Shown here piece after piece: positions 1 through 10,734 of a DNA stretch of 64,000 nt. The position numbers and the translations under genes are program-made. Origin of the DNA: Arthrobacter sp. ok362. Its GTDB lineage: Bacteria; Actinomycetota; Actinomycetes; Actinomycetales; Micrococcaceae. The DNA lies in the NCBI RefSeq assembly GCF_900102785.1, contig NZ_FNGC01000003.1:1-64000 (forward strand). The letters run 5' to 3'. The notes beneath the pieces were generated by a model. It had not been told where the DNA came from. It ran no database searches and worked only from the letters and a program-made list of their open reading frames with translations. The number at the start of each line of letters is the position of its first letter. The first letter of the stretch is position 1.

Positions 1-257
1 CGTAACTGACTTCCGGTGCCCCCGACCGGGCCACGGAAAACCGCCGGGACGCAACTGGTGAGTGGTTTCTTGCAGCGCGTGGAGTAAACCCGCGATTGAT
101 CTATGGGCAACCCGCAACGGCCACGCCCGACATTCCTAGACCAGCGGTAATCTCCAGCCGAACACCTCGTCCTGCGGTAACCAACCCGCGCATATCAGTC
201 TGACCGCGCCGTCGCCAACGACACGCTGACCACGAACCGAACGCCTCCCGGCCACCC

Positions 258-300
258 AAAAAGGAAGCGGTCCCGGACAACCCAGCCCGGGACCGCTTCC
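258..300 (-). terminator. Rho-independent terminator, leftward
   Basis: Arms at 263-276 and 287-300 pair perfectly over 14 bp (GGAAGCGGTCCCGG). An A-tract at 258-262 becomes a T-tract on the minus strand, so it fits a terminator for leftward transcription, perhaps the message of the XRE regulator that ends at 663. Confidence 0.65.
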
Positions 301-448
301 CCACGCCCTTGACAGACGCGAACTACATATCAGATCTGCCTCGCCGTGCTAGACCCGCCCGCCGGATGTTCCCGAGACGAATCCGGCTTGTCGAAGTTCG
401 CAACGTCAACGTCCTCTCTCGAGTGTGTCGTGAGGGAGGCAGAGGTTC

Positions 449-505
449 TTCCGTGACGGAACGTGGTTGAAGTTAGATTCAATGTTTAATTGAGTTCCGC
501 TTCAA
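449..505. repeat. Left copy of imperfect direct repeat with nested palindromes
   Basis: Positions 449-487 match 4966-5004 at 34 of 39 bases in the same orientation. Both copies contain the palindrome TTCCGT-G-ACGGAA (449-461 here) and a TTGAA-N6-TTCAA palindrome (467-482 here). A second, near-identical TTGAG-N6-TTCAA unit follows at 490-505. It could be a set of regulator sites or the end of a duplicated or integrated segment. Confidence 0.6.
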
Positions 506-527
506 CGTCTAGAACCGCATGACTTAA

Positions 528-569
528 GTACCCCCTCTTCCGGCAGAAAGCTGCTTGAGGAGGGAGTAC
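528..569. repeat. Imperfect long hairpin
   Basis: Arms 528-546 and 551-569 are inverted repeats matching at 15 of 19 positions around a 4-nt loop, with GTAC at both ends. There is no T-tract, so it is not an obvious terminator. Function unknown. Confidence 0.45.
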
Positions 570-662
570 TGCGGTCCTAACAGCGGCCTTATGAAATCAC
601 GGGAACCAGGGTCTCGCAGAGCTATAGCGGGCGGTTTTTCGCACCGTTATTGACCCTCCAGG

Positions 663-1568
663 TCAGTCGCTTTTGGGTGGCGTGCTCGTTGCGGTCGCGT
701 TGGCTGAAGTTGGTTCGGCCCAATGTTTTCCGGCTGCACTCCAGCTGGTGAGGAAGTCGAGTTGTTGTTGGGCCTGGCTTCCCGGTTCCGCGGTGTATGC
801 GATGAGCGTCAGGCCCTCGCCGGGGAGTTCGAGGGAATCTCCGGTGAGTTCGATGTCTCCGATGAGCGGGTTGTGCAGTGTCTTGCGGGCGGAGCGGTGG
901 AAGCGGACGTTGTGCCGGGCCCAGCGTGTCGAGAACTCCGTGCTTCCGGTGGCGAGGTCACCGATGAGGCTGTTCAGGGCCCTGTCGCGCGGATTGCGCC
1001 CTGCTTCAGTTCGCATTGCGGCGGCGAGGTCATCTGCAAGGGTGTTCCATTCGAGGAAGAAGTCCCGGGCGCGCGGGTCGAGGAACATGAACCGTGCGAG
1101 GTTCAGCGGCAGGGTGTCGGGGCCGAGGATCCCGTCGTAGAGGGCGAAGCAAAGGCTGTTGGCGGCCACGATGTCCATGCGTGAAGTGCGGACGTAGGCG
1201 GGGGTGCCGGTCATTCCTGCCAGGATCCGCCCCACGCTGGGCCGGACTTCCGACCGGACTCGGCGCTTTCCTGATTCCCGCGATGGCGCGGCCGCCCTGG
1301 CGAGGTCGAGCAGGTGAGCGCGTTCGGCCTCATCGAGCTGAAGAGCTGCGGCGAGGGACTCGAGGACGCTCTCGGAGGCTCCCCGCAGGTTGCCGCGTTC
1401 GAGCCGGGCGTAGTATTCGGTGCTGACGCCGGTGAGCATGGCCACTTCCTCGCGTTTGAGGCCGGCCACCCTCCTGGTCCCGCCGTAGGCGGGCAGCCCG
1501 GCTTGGGCGGGAGTGATGCGTGACCGCCGGCTCGTGAGGAACTCGCGGACGTCTTTACTGTTGTCCAT
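663..1568 (-). CDS. XRE-family regulator with MmyB-like C-terminal domain
   Basis: A 301-aa DNA-binding regulator. Residues about 8-90 form an XRE helix-turn-helix, including the stretch GLKREEVAMLTGVSTEYYAR. Residues about 110-280 match the MmyB-like ligand-binding domain usually joined to it in actinobacteria. Such proteins typically control a divergently encoded oxidoreductase or efflux gene, and here the divergent gene is a DHA2 pump. The ATG has no good ribosome-binding site, but a TAGCGT box lies 7 nt upstream, so the message may be leaderless. The ligand cannot be told from sequence. Confidence 0.88.
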   Translation of the reverse strand: MDNSKDVREFLTSRRSRITPAQAGLPAYGGTRRVAGLKREEVAMLTGVSTEYYARLERGNLRGASESVLESLAAALQLDEAERAHLLDLARAAAPSRESGKRRVRSEVRPSVGRILAGMTGTPAYVRTSRMDIVAANSLCFALYDGILGPDTLPLNLARFMFLDPRARDFFLEWNTLADDLAAAMRTEAGRNPRDRALNSLIGDLATGSTEFSTRWARHNVRFHRSARKTLHNPLIGDIELTGDSLELPGEGLTLIAYTAEPGSQAQQQLDFLTSWSAAGKHWAEPTSANATATSTPPKSD

Positions 1569-1575
1569 GAGCTCT

Positions 1576-1581
1576 ACGCTA
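1576..1581 (-). promoter_or_regulatory. Putative -10 box for leaderless XRE mRNA
   Basis: TAGCGT on the minus strand ends 7 nt before the ATG of the XRE regulator. This matches the TANNNT-N6/7-start pattern seen at many genes in the window. No clear -35 box is visible. Confidence 0.45.
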
Positions 1582-1652
1582 CGACGCCCCGGCCCGGGCT
1601 AACAGGAACTGCCAGTACACCGCACGGCAGGCACTCCCGCGCGCAGGAAGTG

Positions 1653-1677
1653 ACTGGTTTTCTTGAATGAGACCAGT
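1653..1677. promoter_or_regulatory. Possible operator upstream of the MFS gene
   Basis: ACTGGT (1653-1658) and ACCAGT (1672-1677) form a 6-bp inverted repeat centred at 1665, between the divergent regulator and the preferred MFS start at 1699. It is a plausible target of the XRE protein, but that is inference from position only. Confidence 0.3.
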
Positions 1678-1698
1678 TTCCCATCCTGCAAGGACACC

Positions 1699-4006
<2,308 letters not shown>

Positions 4007-4019
4007 ACCGGCCCTCCGT

Positions 4020-4051
4020 CCGTTGGGGTGACCGACCGGTCACCTCAACGG
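4020..4051. terminator. Intercistronic hairpin after the aldo/keto reductase
   Basis: Arms 4020-4034 and 4037-4051 are inverted repeats matching at 14 of 15 positions with a 2-nt loop. There is no T-tract. It could terminate transcription, stabilise the upstream mRNA or bind a dimeric regulator. It overlaps an upstream in-frame GTG at 4028, which argues against that codon as the start of the next gene. Confidence 0.5.
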
Positions 4052-4123
4052 GCAGTCTCCGCAGCCGGAACGCGTCCGAATCAGCGAGGAACGCTGACCA
4101 TTACCCCGACCCCGAGAGCCGTG

Positions 4124-4849
4124 ATGGACACAAATCCAAGAACTATTGACCGGCGCTCGGTTCTGCACTCTGCCGCCACCGGCCTGGGCGCTGCCATGAT
4201 CGCTATCGGCATATCAGCCTGCGCACCGGACGAAAGGAACATGCCCATGCCTCCAAATCCAGCCGTCCCCAGCTCCGCCCAGGGGGCTCCGGGCCCCGGA
4301 AACGGCGGACGGGTTCTGCTGGCCTGCTTCTCCCGTGCCGGCGAGAACTACTACTACGGCGGCCGCACCAACCTCGACGTCGGCAACACCCAGGTCCTGG
4401 TCGACGAGATCAGCAGACTCATTAGATGCGACGTGCACCGGATCGAGGCCGCCGTCCCCTACCAGGAAAGCTACGACGCCACCGTCGCGCGGAACGTCCG
4501 CGAACAAGATATCGACGCCCGCCCGGGCATCGCCAACCCCCTTCCCTCCATCGACCAGTACGACACCGTGCTGCTGGCCAGCGGCATCTGGAACGTCCGG
4601 GCCCCCATGATCATGACGACCTTCACCGAGAGCCACGACTTCCGCGGAAAAACGGTCCACCCCGTCACCACCCACGCCATGAGCGGACTCGGCACCACCG
4701 AACGGGACTACGCCCGATCCTGCCCGGGTGCAACCATCGGCGAAGGACTCGCAGTACGGGGCGAGGAAGTCCGCGACGCCGGACCTGCCGTCCAATCCTG
4801 GCTGCGCCTCACGGGATTCCTCCAAAGCCGACCAAGCGTGACAAGCTGA
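4124..4849 (+). CDS. Exported flavodoxin-fold lipoprotein (Flavodoxin_4-like)
   Basis: A 241-aa protein. The N-terminus has a twin-arginine motif (IDRRSVLHSAATG, RR at 10-11), a hydrophobic stretch and a Cys at 33 (ISAC), so Tat export and lipid anchoring are likely. Residues about 65-235 form a flavodoxin-like fold; the FMN phosphate loop appears as CFSRAGENYYYGGRT, followed by NTQVL. The family includes FMN-dependent electron carriers and quinone reductases. The in-frame GTG at 4028 would add 32 residues but lies in a hairpin, so ATG 4124 is preferred. It follows the aldo/keto reductase and may act with it in redox detoxification (inference). Confidence 0.8.
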   Translation: MDTNPRTIDRRSVLHSAATGLGAAMIAIGISACAPDERNMPMPPNPAVPSSAQGAPGPGNGGRVLLACFSRAGENYYYGGRTNLDVGNTQVLVDEISRLIRCDVHRIEAAVPYQESYDATVARNVREQDIDARPGIANPLPSIDQYDTVLLASGIWNVRAPMIMTTFTESHDFRGKTVHPVTTHAMSGLGTTERDYARSCPGATIGEGLAVRGEEVRDAGPAVQSWLRLTGFLQSRPSVTS

Positions 4850-4965
4850 GCTCCATAATCCAATCAAGCGCTTACTCCATGCCTAACGGGCGCGCAGTAC
4901 ATGAAACCTCCCTGAGGTACGGGCGAGCGGTACTCCAAACGACCCGTGGTCATGAGCAGACGTTA

Positions 4966-5004
4966 TTCCGTGACGGAACGCGGTTGAATTCCGTTTCAAT
5001 GTTT
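4966..5004. repeat. Right copy of imperfect direct repeat
   Basis: Same orientation as 449-487, 34 of 39 bases identical. It contains TTCCGT-G-ACGGAA (4966-4978) and TTGAA-TTCCGT-TTCAA (4984-4999). Its inner 6-mer matches the extra palindrome at 490-505 in the left copy better than the one at 467-482. Confidence 0.6.
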
Positions 5005-5061
5005 GAGTCCGCCGCCCGGCAGTGTGGTAATTCTGCCAAGTAATAAACGATTAACTGGAGG

Positions 5062-5089
5062 AGCCTCGATTTTCGAATCGGGGCTTTTT
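5062..5089 (+). terminator. Rho-independent terminator
   Basis: A 10-bp stem with one mismatch (arms 5062-5071 and 5076-5085), TTCG tetraloop and TTTTT at 5085-5089. It is the probable end of the MFS-AKR-flavodoxin transcript and isolates the downstream ABC operon. Confidence 0.8.
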
Positions 5090-5342
5090 CTGTGTGCGGC
5101 TCTTTTATCCTTTTATTACGCCTCCGTCAACGCTTTTGGGTAAAGCGGCTCGCACGGAACCTGCCCAATGTTGCAGCTCGATAACGAACTTTACGGTGAG
5201 TCAACTTTGGTGGCTCCAAGTGGCCTTCGGGGTTTACGCTTCATCCCATGTGAGACGTACCACACTGCCGCTGGGGGAGTGTGGCGTCTGTCCGGCGCTT
5301 TCGGCACCGGAATCACCCACACCACAGAAACAAGGAGGCGGA

Positions 5343-7124
5343 ATGCGCTTGGGTCGTATTTCCAAAGCAGTGGGCGTGGCGGCAGCAGCTGCCATCGCCC
5401 TCAGCGCCTGCGCCGGCAACAGCGGCGGGACAACCCCGACCACTGCGGCCGCAGCAGGCAAACAAGGCGGATCGGCAACCGTGGTAGAGGTTAACGCGTT
5501 TAACACGTTCAACCCGAACACGGCCGACGGCAACACTGACATCAATTCAAAGATCAGCTATGCCACCCACTCGGGCTTCTTCTACATCGACAACAAGCTC
5601 AACGTTGTCCGCAACGAGAAGTTCGGCAAGATGGAAAAGGTCTCCGACAATCCGCTGACGGTCAAGTACACCATCAACGACGGCGTGAAGTGGTCAGACG
5701 GCACGCCCGTCACCGCGGCCGACCTCGTGCTGCAGTGGGCCGCTTTCTCCGGCTACTACAACGACGCCGATGCCGAAAAGAAGACCGGAACGTCCTACTT
5801 CTCCTACGCCGGTGACCCTACCGGTATTGCCCTCACGGACTTCCCGGAACTCGGTGACGACGGCCGAAGCATGACGCTGAAGTACTCCAAGCCCTTCGCC
5901 GACTGGGAAATCGCCCTCGGCGGCCCGGGCATCGACATCCCGGCCCACGTCCTCGCCAAGAAGGCAGGCCTGGCAGACACCAAGGCGTTCATCGACCTCC
6001 TCAAGGGCATGCCCCGGGGCGACGCCAAGGCCCCTAAGCCGGCGAACGCCCAGCTCAAGACCATGGCTGACATGTGGAACACCGGCTTTGACACCAAGAC
6101 CCTGCCGGCCGATCCGAGCCTCTACCTCTCTAACGGCCCCTTCATCGTCAAGAGCGTCAACCAGGACCAGTCCCTGACCATGGTCAAGAACAAGGACTAC
6201 AGCTGGGGTCCGACAGCCAACCTGGACGAAATCACCGTCCGCTACATCGGCGAGGCGCCCGCCCAGGTCCAGGCGCTCAAGAACGGCGAAGCCGACATCA
6301 TCGCCCCTCAGGCGTCCGCTGACACCGTAGAGCAGCTCAAGGCACTCGAAAGCCAGGGCGTGACGGTCGACGTCGGAAACCAGCTCGCGTACGACCACAT
6401 CGACCTGAACTACTCCGGCCCGTTTGCCGACAAGAACGTCCGCGAGGCGTTCATGAAGGCCGTCCCGCGTGCGGACATCGTCGACAAGATCGTCAAGAAG
6501 CTTGACCCGAAGGCCGCACCGCTTGACTCGCAGCTCTTCGTTCCGGACCAGGCACCGTACGCCGATTCCGCGAAGAACAACGGTTCCTCCGCCTACCAGG
6601 GTGTGGACATCGAAGGCGCCAAGAAGCTCCTCAATGGTGCCACCCCCTCAGTTCGCATCATGTACAACAAGGACAACCCCAACCGTGTCGATGCTTTCTC
6701 CCTGATCAGCGAGTCCGCCACCAAGGCCGGCTTCAAGATCGTTGACGGCGGCCTCGGCAAGTCCGACTGGGGCAAGGCCCTCGGTGACGGCACCTACGAC
6801 GCCACCATCTTCGGCTGGAGCAACTCCGGTGTCGGCGTGTCCGGCGTCCCGCAGATCTTCAAGTCCGGCAATGACTCCAACTTCAACAAGTTCAGCGACC
6901 CGGCAGCGGACAAGCTGATGGACGAACTGATTGTCACCACCGACAAGAGCAAGCAGGACGGCCTCGTCCAGCAGATCGACAAGATGATCTGGGACTCGGC
7001 CTACGGCCTGCCGCTCTTCCAGTCGGTTGGCGTGGACGCATACAGCGACCGCGTCACCGGTGTGAAGTACATGCCGAACCAGACCGGCGTTTGGTGGAAC
7101 TTCTGGGAATGGGCGCAGAAGTAG
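5343..7124 (+). CDS. ABC importer substrate-binding lipoprotein, peptide/opine family 5 (cluster 1)
   Basis: A 593-aa extracytoplasmic binding protein of the OppA/DppA (SBP_bac_5) family. The signal peptide ends in LSAC with lipid-modified Cys at residue 23. Family features include VKYTINDGVKWSDGTPVTAADL and the C-terminal QQIDKMIWDSAYGLPLFQS region. AAGGAGG at 5332-5338 fixes the start at ATG 5343. It heads cluster 1: this gene, two permeases and a fused ATPase. A strong hairpin follows it. The ligand is unknown; oligopeptides are the usual guess. Confidence 0.93.
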   Translation: MRLGRISKAVGVAAAAAIALSACAGNSGGTTPTTAAAAGKQGGSATVVEVNAFNTFNPNTADGNTDINSKISYATHSGFFYIDNKLNVVRNEKFGKMEKVSDNPLTVKYTINDGVKWSDGTPVTAADLVLQWAAFSGYYNDADAEKKTGTSYFSYAGDPTGIALTDFPELGDDGRSMTLKYSKPFADWEIALGGPGIDIPAHVLAKKAGLADTKAFIDLLKGMPRGDAKAPKPANAQLKTMADMWNTGFDTKTLPADPSLYLSNGPFIVKSVNQDQSLTMVKNKDYSWGPTANLDEITVRYIGEAPAQVQALKNGEADIIAPQASADTVEQLKALESQGVTVDVGNQLAYDHIDLNYSGPFADKNVREAFMKAVPRADIVDKIVKKLDPKAAPLDSQLFVPDQAPYADSAKNNGSSAYQGVDIEGAKKLLNGATPSVRIMYNKDNPNRVDAFSLISESATKAGFKIVDGGLGKSDWGKALGDGTYDATIFGWSNSGVGVSGVPQIFKSGNDSNFNKFSDPAADKLMDELIVTTDKSKQDGLVQQIDKMIWDSAYGLPLFQSVGVDAYSDRVTGVKYMPNQTGVWWNFWEWAQK

Positions 7125-7149
7125 CCCGCGACCGCAAGTAAAACTGCTG

Positions 7150-7192
7150 GAAAGGCGTCGGGACCACAGCTTCTTCGGTCCCGGCGCCTTTC
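7150..7192 (+). terminator. Intercistronic hairpin after the cluster 1 binding protein
   Basis: Arms 7150-7165 and 7177-7192 pair over 16 bp, one of them a T:G wobble. No T-tract follows. It lies between the binding-protein gene and the first permease, where partial termination or protection of the upstream mRNA would raise the binding protein over the permeases. Confidence 0.6.
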
Positions 7193-7303
7193 TGGCGACA
7201 TCCCTGGCGATGCCGTGGTCCCGCCGCCACATCGGCGGGAACCGGCCAAACTCCGCGACCGGTCCGGGCAATCCCCGGGCCCGAATTCCGAGGTTCTATT
7301 CCA

Positions 7304-8845
7304 ATGGTGACCTACATCTTCCGGCGGCTTGTGACTGCCGCCCTCATTCTTCTCGGCGCATCCTACTTCGTGTATCTCCTGACAGCGGCGTCCGGCGATC
7401 CCCTGGAACAGTTCCGCGCCAACCCCACGCCGCAGAAGCAAGCTCTGATGGACGCGAGGACCGAACTCCTGCAGCTGGACACCCCCGCCCCGCTGCGGTA
7501 TTTCAAGTGGTTCGGCGGCGCGGTCCAGTGCGTCATCCCGTTCGCCAACACCTGCGACCTCGGGAAAAACATCGCCGGCCAGCCCGTCACTGAGGCCCTC
7601 GGCAACGCGCTCATCCAGACCCTGACCCTAGTCACCGGGGCCACCGTGCTCGCCATCCTGATCGGCATCACCCTGGGCATCATCACCGCCCTGCGGCAGT
7701 ACAGCACGCTGGACTATGGCGTGACGTTCATGGCCTTCCTGTTCTTCTCCCTGCCGATCTTCTGGGTGGCGGTCCTGCTCAAGGAATTCGGCGCCATCGG
7801 ATTCAACAACTTCCTGCGAAACCCCGAGGTGCCGCTGACAGTGGCGCTCGGGATCGGCGTCGTCGCCGGCGTACTGATAGCCGTCGCGGCGGGCGGGCCT
7901 ATGAAGCGTCGACTGCTGGCCGGAGCCGTCGCATTCGCCTTCGTCACCGCAGTGCTCATCTACTTTTCCGCCACCGAATGGTTCAAGACCCCGGGCCTGG
8001 GCCCGGTGATCATCGCCATCGCCGGTGTCGGCATCGCCTTCGCCGTGACCCTGCTCTCCGCCGGACTGAAAAACCGCAAGGCCCTGCAATCCGCACTTAT
8101 CTCCGTCGGCGTCGGCGTCGTGCTGTACTTCCTCCTTCAGCCGCTGCTCAACGAGGCCACGTTCGTGATGATCGTGCTGCTGGCGATCGCCTTCGTGCTG
8201 ATCGGAATGGGCATCGGATATCTGGTGGGAGGCTACGACCGCGGGCAGTCCATGCGGGCAGCAGCCATCACCTCGTTCCTGGTCGGCTTCCTGATCCTGC
8301 TGGACCGCTACATGCAGGCATGGCCCACTTACTTCAATAACAGCCGCGTGCGGGGCCGCCCTATCGCCACCATCGGTGCCACTACACCGAACATCCAGGG
8401 TGACTTCTGGGTCCTGAGCCTTGACTCATTCACCCACCTGATCCTGCCCACCCTGGCCCTGATCCTCATTTCGCTGGCCAGCTACACTCGGTTCACCCGC
8501 TCCTCGATGCTGGAAATCATGAACATGGACTACATCCGCACGGCCCGGGCCAAGGGCCTGAGCGAGCGCACCGTAGTCATGCGCCACGCCTTCCGTAACG
8601 CCCTGATCCCCATCGCCACGATCGTCGCCTTCGACATCGGAGCACTGATCGGCGGTGCCGTCATTACCGAAACCGTCTTCTCGGTCCGCGGCATGGGCTT
8701 CCTGTTCCTGGACGGGATCGCGCACGTCGATCCCAACCCGGTCATGGGCGTCTTCATCTGCGTCGCCATCACGGCCATGGTCTTCAACCTCATTGCGGAC
8801 CTGGCCTACTCCGCACTGGATCCGCGCGTAAGGGTAAAATCATGA
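7304..8845 (+). CDS. ABC permease, DppB/OppB type, with large internal insertion
   Basis: A 513-aa inner-membrane subunit. The N-terminus (MVTYIFRRL) and the C-terminal part with the EAA loop (YIRTARAKGLSERTVVMRHA) are typical DppB. The family is usually 310-340 aa; here about 170 extra residues (roughly 165-345), mostly hydrophobic and predicted by eye to form several extra membrane helices, sit between FFSLPIFWVAVLLKEFG and FTHLILPTLALILIS. The frame is intact, so this is a real domain rather than an error. It overlaps the next permease by 4 bp (ATGA). Confidence 0.92.
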   Translation: MVTYIFRRLVTAALILLGASYFVYLLTAASGDPLEQFRANPTPQKQALMDARTELLQLDTPAPLRYFKWFGGAVQCVIPFANTCDLGKNIAGQPVTEALGNALIQTLTLVTGATVLAILIGITLGIITALRQYSTLDYGVTFMAFLFFSLPIFWVAVLLKEFGAIGFNNFLRNPEVPLTVALGIGVVAGVLIAVAAGGPMKRRLLAGAVAFAFVTAVLIYFSATEWFKTPGLGPVIIAIAGVGIAFAVTLLSAGLKNRKALQSALISVGVGVVLYFLLQPLLNEATFVMIVLLAIAFVLIGMGIGYLVGGYDRGQSMRAAAITSFLVGFLILLDRYMQAWPTYFNNSRVRGRPIATIGATTPNIQGDFWVLSLDSFTHLILPTLALILISLASYTRFTRSSMLEIMNMDYIRTARAKGLSERTVVMRHAFRNALIPIATIVAFDIGALIGGAVITETVFSVRGMGFLFLDGIAHVDPNPVMGVFICVAITAMVFNLIADLAYSALDPRVRVKS

Positions 8846-10005
8846 GCCAGCCAAGTCAGCAGGAAGTAATCATGGCCGAAGATGCAGCCTCGCGGATTTC
8901 AGCCGCGGCCGGCATTGAGCCGGTCCTCGAGGCCAAGGGCCTGAGTCAGGGCCAGATCGTCCGGAAGCGGTTCCTCGGGCACTCCGGCGCCATCGTCGGC
9001 CTCGTGGTGTTCGCCCTCATCTTTGTCGTTGCCTTCACCTCCGTGGGCTACCTGGGTATCCCGGGCTGGTGGAAGTACACGCACGAGCAAGTCTCCCCGC
9101 TGGTCAACGACGGCGCACCGACGTCCTCGCTGTGGCCGTTGGCCTGGGGCGAACATCCGTTCGGCCAGGACCGGATCGGCCGCGACCTCTTCGCCATGAC
9201 CATGCGCGGCGCGCAGCAGTCCATCACCATCATGATCGTGATCGGCCTCATCGCCGGCCTGATCGGTGTGGTGGTCGGCGCCATCTCCGGCTACTTCCGG
9301 GGCTGGGCCGAGGCCATCCTGATGCGCGTGACCGACGTCATCATCATCATTCCCGCCCTACTGCTGGCCGCCGTCATGGCACAGCTCGCCGGCCGCCGGG
9401 ACCAGGGAAGCTGGTTCGCCTCGTTCACTTCCACCAACGGCGTCCTGGCCCTCGGAATCTTCCTGGGCCTGATCAGCTGGGTCGCCCTGGCCCGCCTGAT
9501 GCGCGGTGAATTCCTGTCACTGCGCGAACGCGAGTTCGTGGATGCGGCCCGGATTTCGGGTGCCAGCAACGCCAGGATCATCTTCAAGCACATCCTGCCC
9601 AACGCCGTCGGCGTCCTGATCGTGAACGTGACCCTGACAATGTCTGCCGCGATCCTCACCGAAACGGCACTGAGCTACCTGGGCGTCGGCGTCAAGGCCC
9701 CGGACACATCCCTGGGCCTGCTCATCTCGCAGAACCAGCAGGCCTTCGCCACCCGGCCCTGGCTCTTCTGGTTCCCGGGCATGTTCATCGTGCTCATCTG
9801 CCTCAGCATCAACTTCATCGGCGACGGCCTGCGGGACGCCTTTGACCCGCGGCAGAAGAAGTTCAATGCCAAGAAGGCGAAGGAACACGGCGGTCCCGCA
9901 GTACAGGCCAGCGCTGTCACCGGCGTCGACGCGCCCGAGCAAGAGGGATTCCGGCCCGAGGGACCCGGGCACGACGGACCGGTTGACGGAACACGGGGCC
10001 AGTAG
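8842..10005 (+). CDS. ABC permease, DppC/OppC type (cluster 1)
   Basis: A 387-aa second transmembrane subunit. It has an N-terminal cytoplasmic tail, the OppC_N helix near residues 45-65, a periplasmic loop with HPFGQDRIGRDLFA, and the EAA loop (EFVDAARISGASNARIIFKHILPN). Two starts are possible: ATG 8842, overlapping the previous stop with AAGGG upstream, and ATG 8872 with AGGAAG upstream. I keep 8842. The C-terminus carries a charged tail of about 50 residues. Confidence 0.92.
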   Translation: MSQPSQQEVIMAEDAASRISAAAGIEPVLEAKGLSQGQIVRKRFLGHSGAIVGLVVFALIFVVAFTSVGYLGIPGWWKYTHEQVSPLVNDGAPTSSLWPLAWGEHPFGQDRIGRDLFAMTMRGAQQSITIMIVIGLIAGLIGVVVGAISGYFRGWAEAILMRVTDVIIIIPALLLAAVMAQLAGRRDQGSWFASFTSTNGVLALGIFLGLISWVALARLMRGEFLSLREREFVDAARISGASNARIIFKHILPNAVGVLIVNVTLTMSAAILTETALSYLGVGVKAPDTSLGLLISQNQQAFATRPWLFWFPGMFIVLICLSINFIGDGLRDAFDPRQKKFNAKKAKEHGGPAVQASAVTGVDAPEQEGFRPEGPGHDGPVDGTRGQ

Positions 10006-10029
10006 ATGCCGGCCCCCTGCAGGACCGGG

Positions 10030-10656
10030 CTAGCCGGCGCTTACGGCCAGGTAGCTGGCCGCCAGGAGCAGTACGACGGCGCCAATCGCCACCCAGCGGA
10101 CGGTGACGGTTGCGGCGGTGCTGGAGGCCTCGCCAGCGGCGAGCTGCCCGCCTTCCACCAGTTCATGCCACCGGGCCCGCACCAGCATGGCAGCCTGGCC
10201 GGAGTCTGTGCTCCTCAGGTCGCCCGGACGGACCGACTTGCCGGGGCCGTAGGTGGTTGCCGGCAGGCCGTGGAGGTCTTCCGGGCGGGCGTGGCGGCCG
10301 CCCCAGATGCCGGGGGCGGGCGCGGCCCAGGACGTGTAGCTCTTCTCGGCGGTGACCAGCGTCAGTGCAAAGCGGGTATCGACGTGCACCAGCGCGGCCC
10401 ACGGCACCTCAACCGAGCGGAACGGATTTTCCAGGGTGACGCCGGCGTCATGGACCACAACGGACGGCATCCAGAACAGTTGCCAGCCCATGAAGGCGAT
10501 GAAGGCCAGCGGGGCGATGCCCCCCAGCGCCCCCGGACCTGCCATGACCACCGAGACAACGACACCGAACGCGGCCACCGCCCAGGACAGCCACGCGAAC
10601 CATTTGTTGGTTCGTGCTTTGAAGACTTCAACATTTCCGGCGTGCGCAGAGCTCAT
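10030..10656 (-). CDS. PH-domain membrane protein, antisense within the ABC cluster
   Basis: A 208-aa conserved membrane protein. Two hydrophobic helices (about 20-40 and 46-63) are followed by a bacterial PH-like segment (VVVHDAGVTLENPFRSVEVPW), a soluble part and a C-terminal helix (about 187-205). Function unknown. It lies on the opposite strand between the permeases and the ATPase of ABC cluster 1 and so interrupts that operon; cluster 2 lacks such a gene. The ATPase downstream therefore may need its own promoter. Confidence 0.75.
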   Translation of the reverse strand: MSSAHAGNVEVFKARTNKWFAWLSWAVAAFGVVVSVVMAGPGALGGIAPLAFIAFMGWQLFWMPSVVVHDAGVTLENPFRSVEVPWAALVHVDTRFALTLVTAEKSYTSWAAPAPGIWGGRHARPEDLHGLPATTYGPGKSVRPGDLRSTDSGQAAMLVRARWHELVEGGQLAAGEASSTAATVTVRWVAIGAVVLLLAASYLAVSAG

Positions 10657-10734
10657 GCCCCCAATAATTCAGTATTCCGAGCCGCAGCACTAATCCCCGG
10701 TGCACCGGCGGCCCGGGCGGAAGGATAGCCCATC

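Larger units (their letters stand above)
1..662. other. Gene-free left edge of the window
   Basis: I see no convincing coding region here. The only frame of any length (101-304, minus) has no start signal and no recognisable protein. The stretch holds a strong leftward terminator-like hairpin (263-300), a palindromic region with one copy of a repeat that recurs at 4966-5004 (449-505), and an imperfect long hairpin (528-569). It lies downstream of the XRE regulator gene. Confidence 0.6.
4850..5342. other. Gene-free stretch between the efflux block and the first ABC importer
   Basis: No gene is visible. It holds the right copy of the 39-bp direct repeat (4966-5004), a rho-independent terminator (5062-5089) and the leader of the ABC lipoprotein gene, with a strong AAGGAGG at 5332-5338. 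An open frame runs into the lipoprotein gene from 5094 but lacks start signals. Confidence 0.6.

Noticed and set aside
101..304. 67-codon minus-strand frame at the left edge
   Set aside because: It begins inside a terminator hairpin, has no ribosome-binding site and no recognisable protein.
5062..5085. tRNA T-arm-like sequence (TTCGAAT)
   Set aside because: The flanking bases pair as a terminator stem ending in a T-run, and no other tRNA arms are present.
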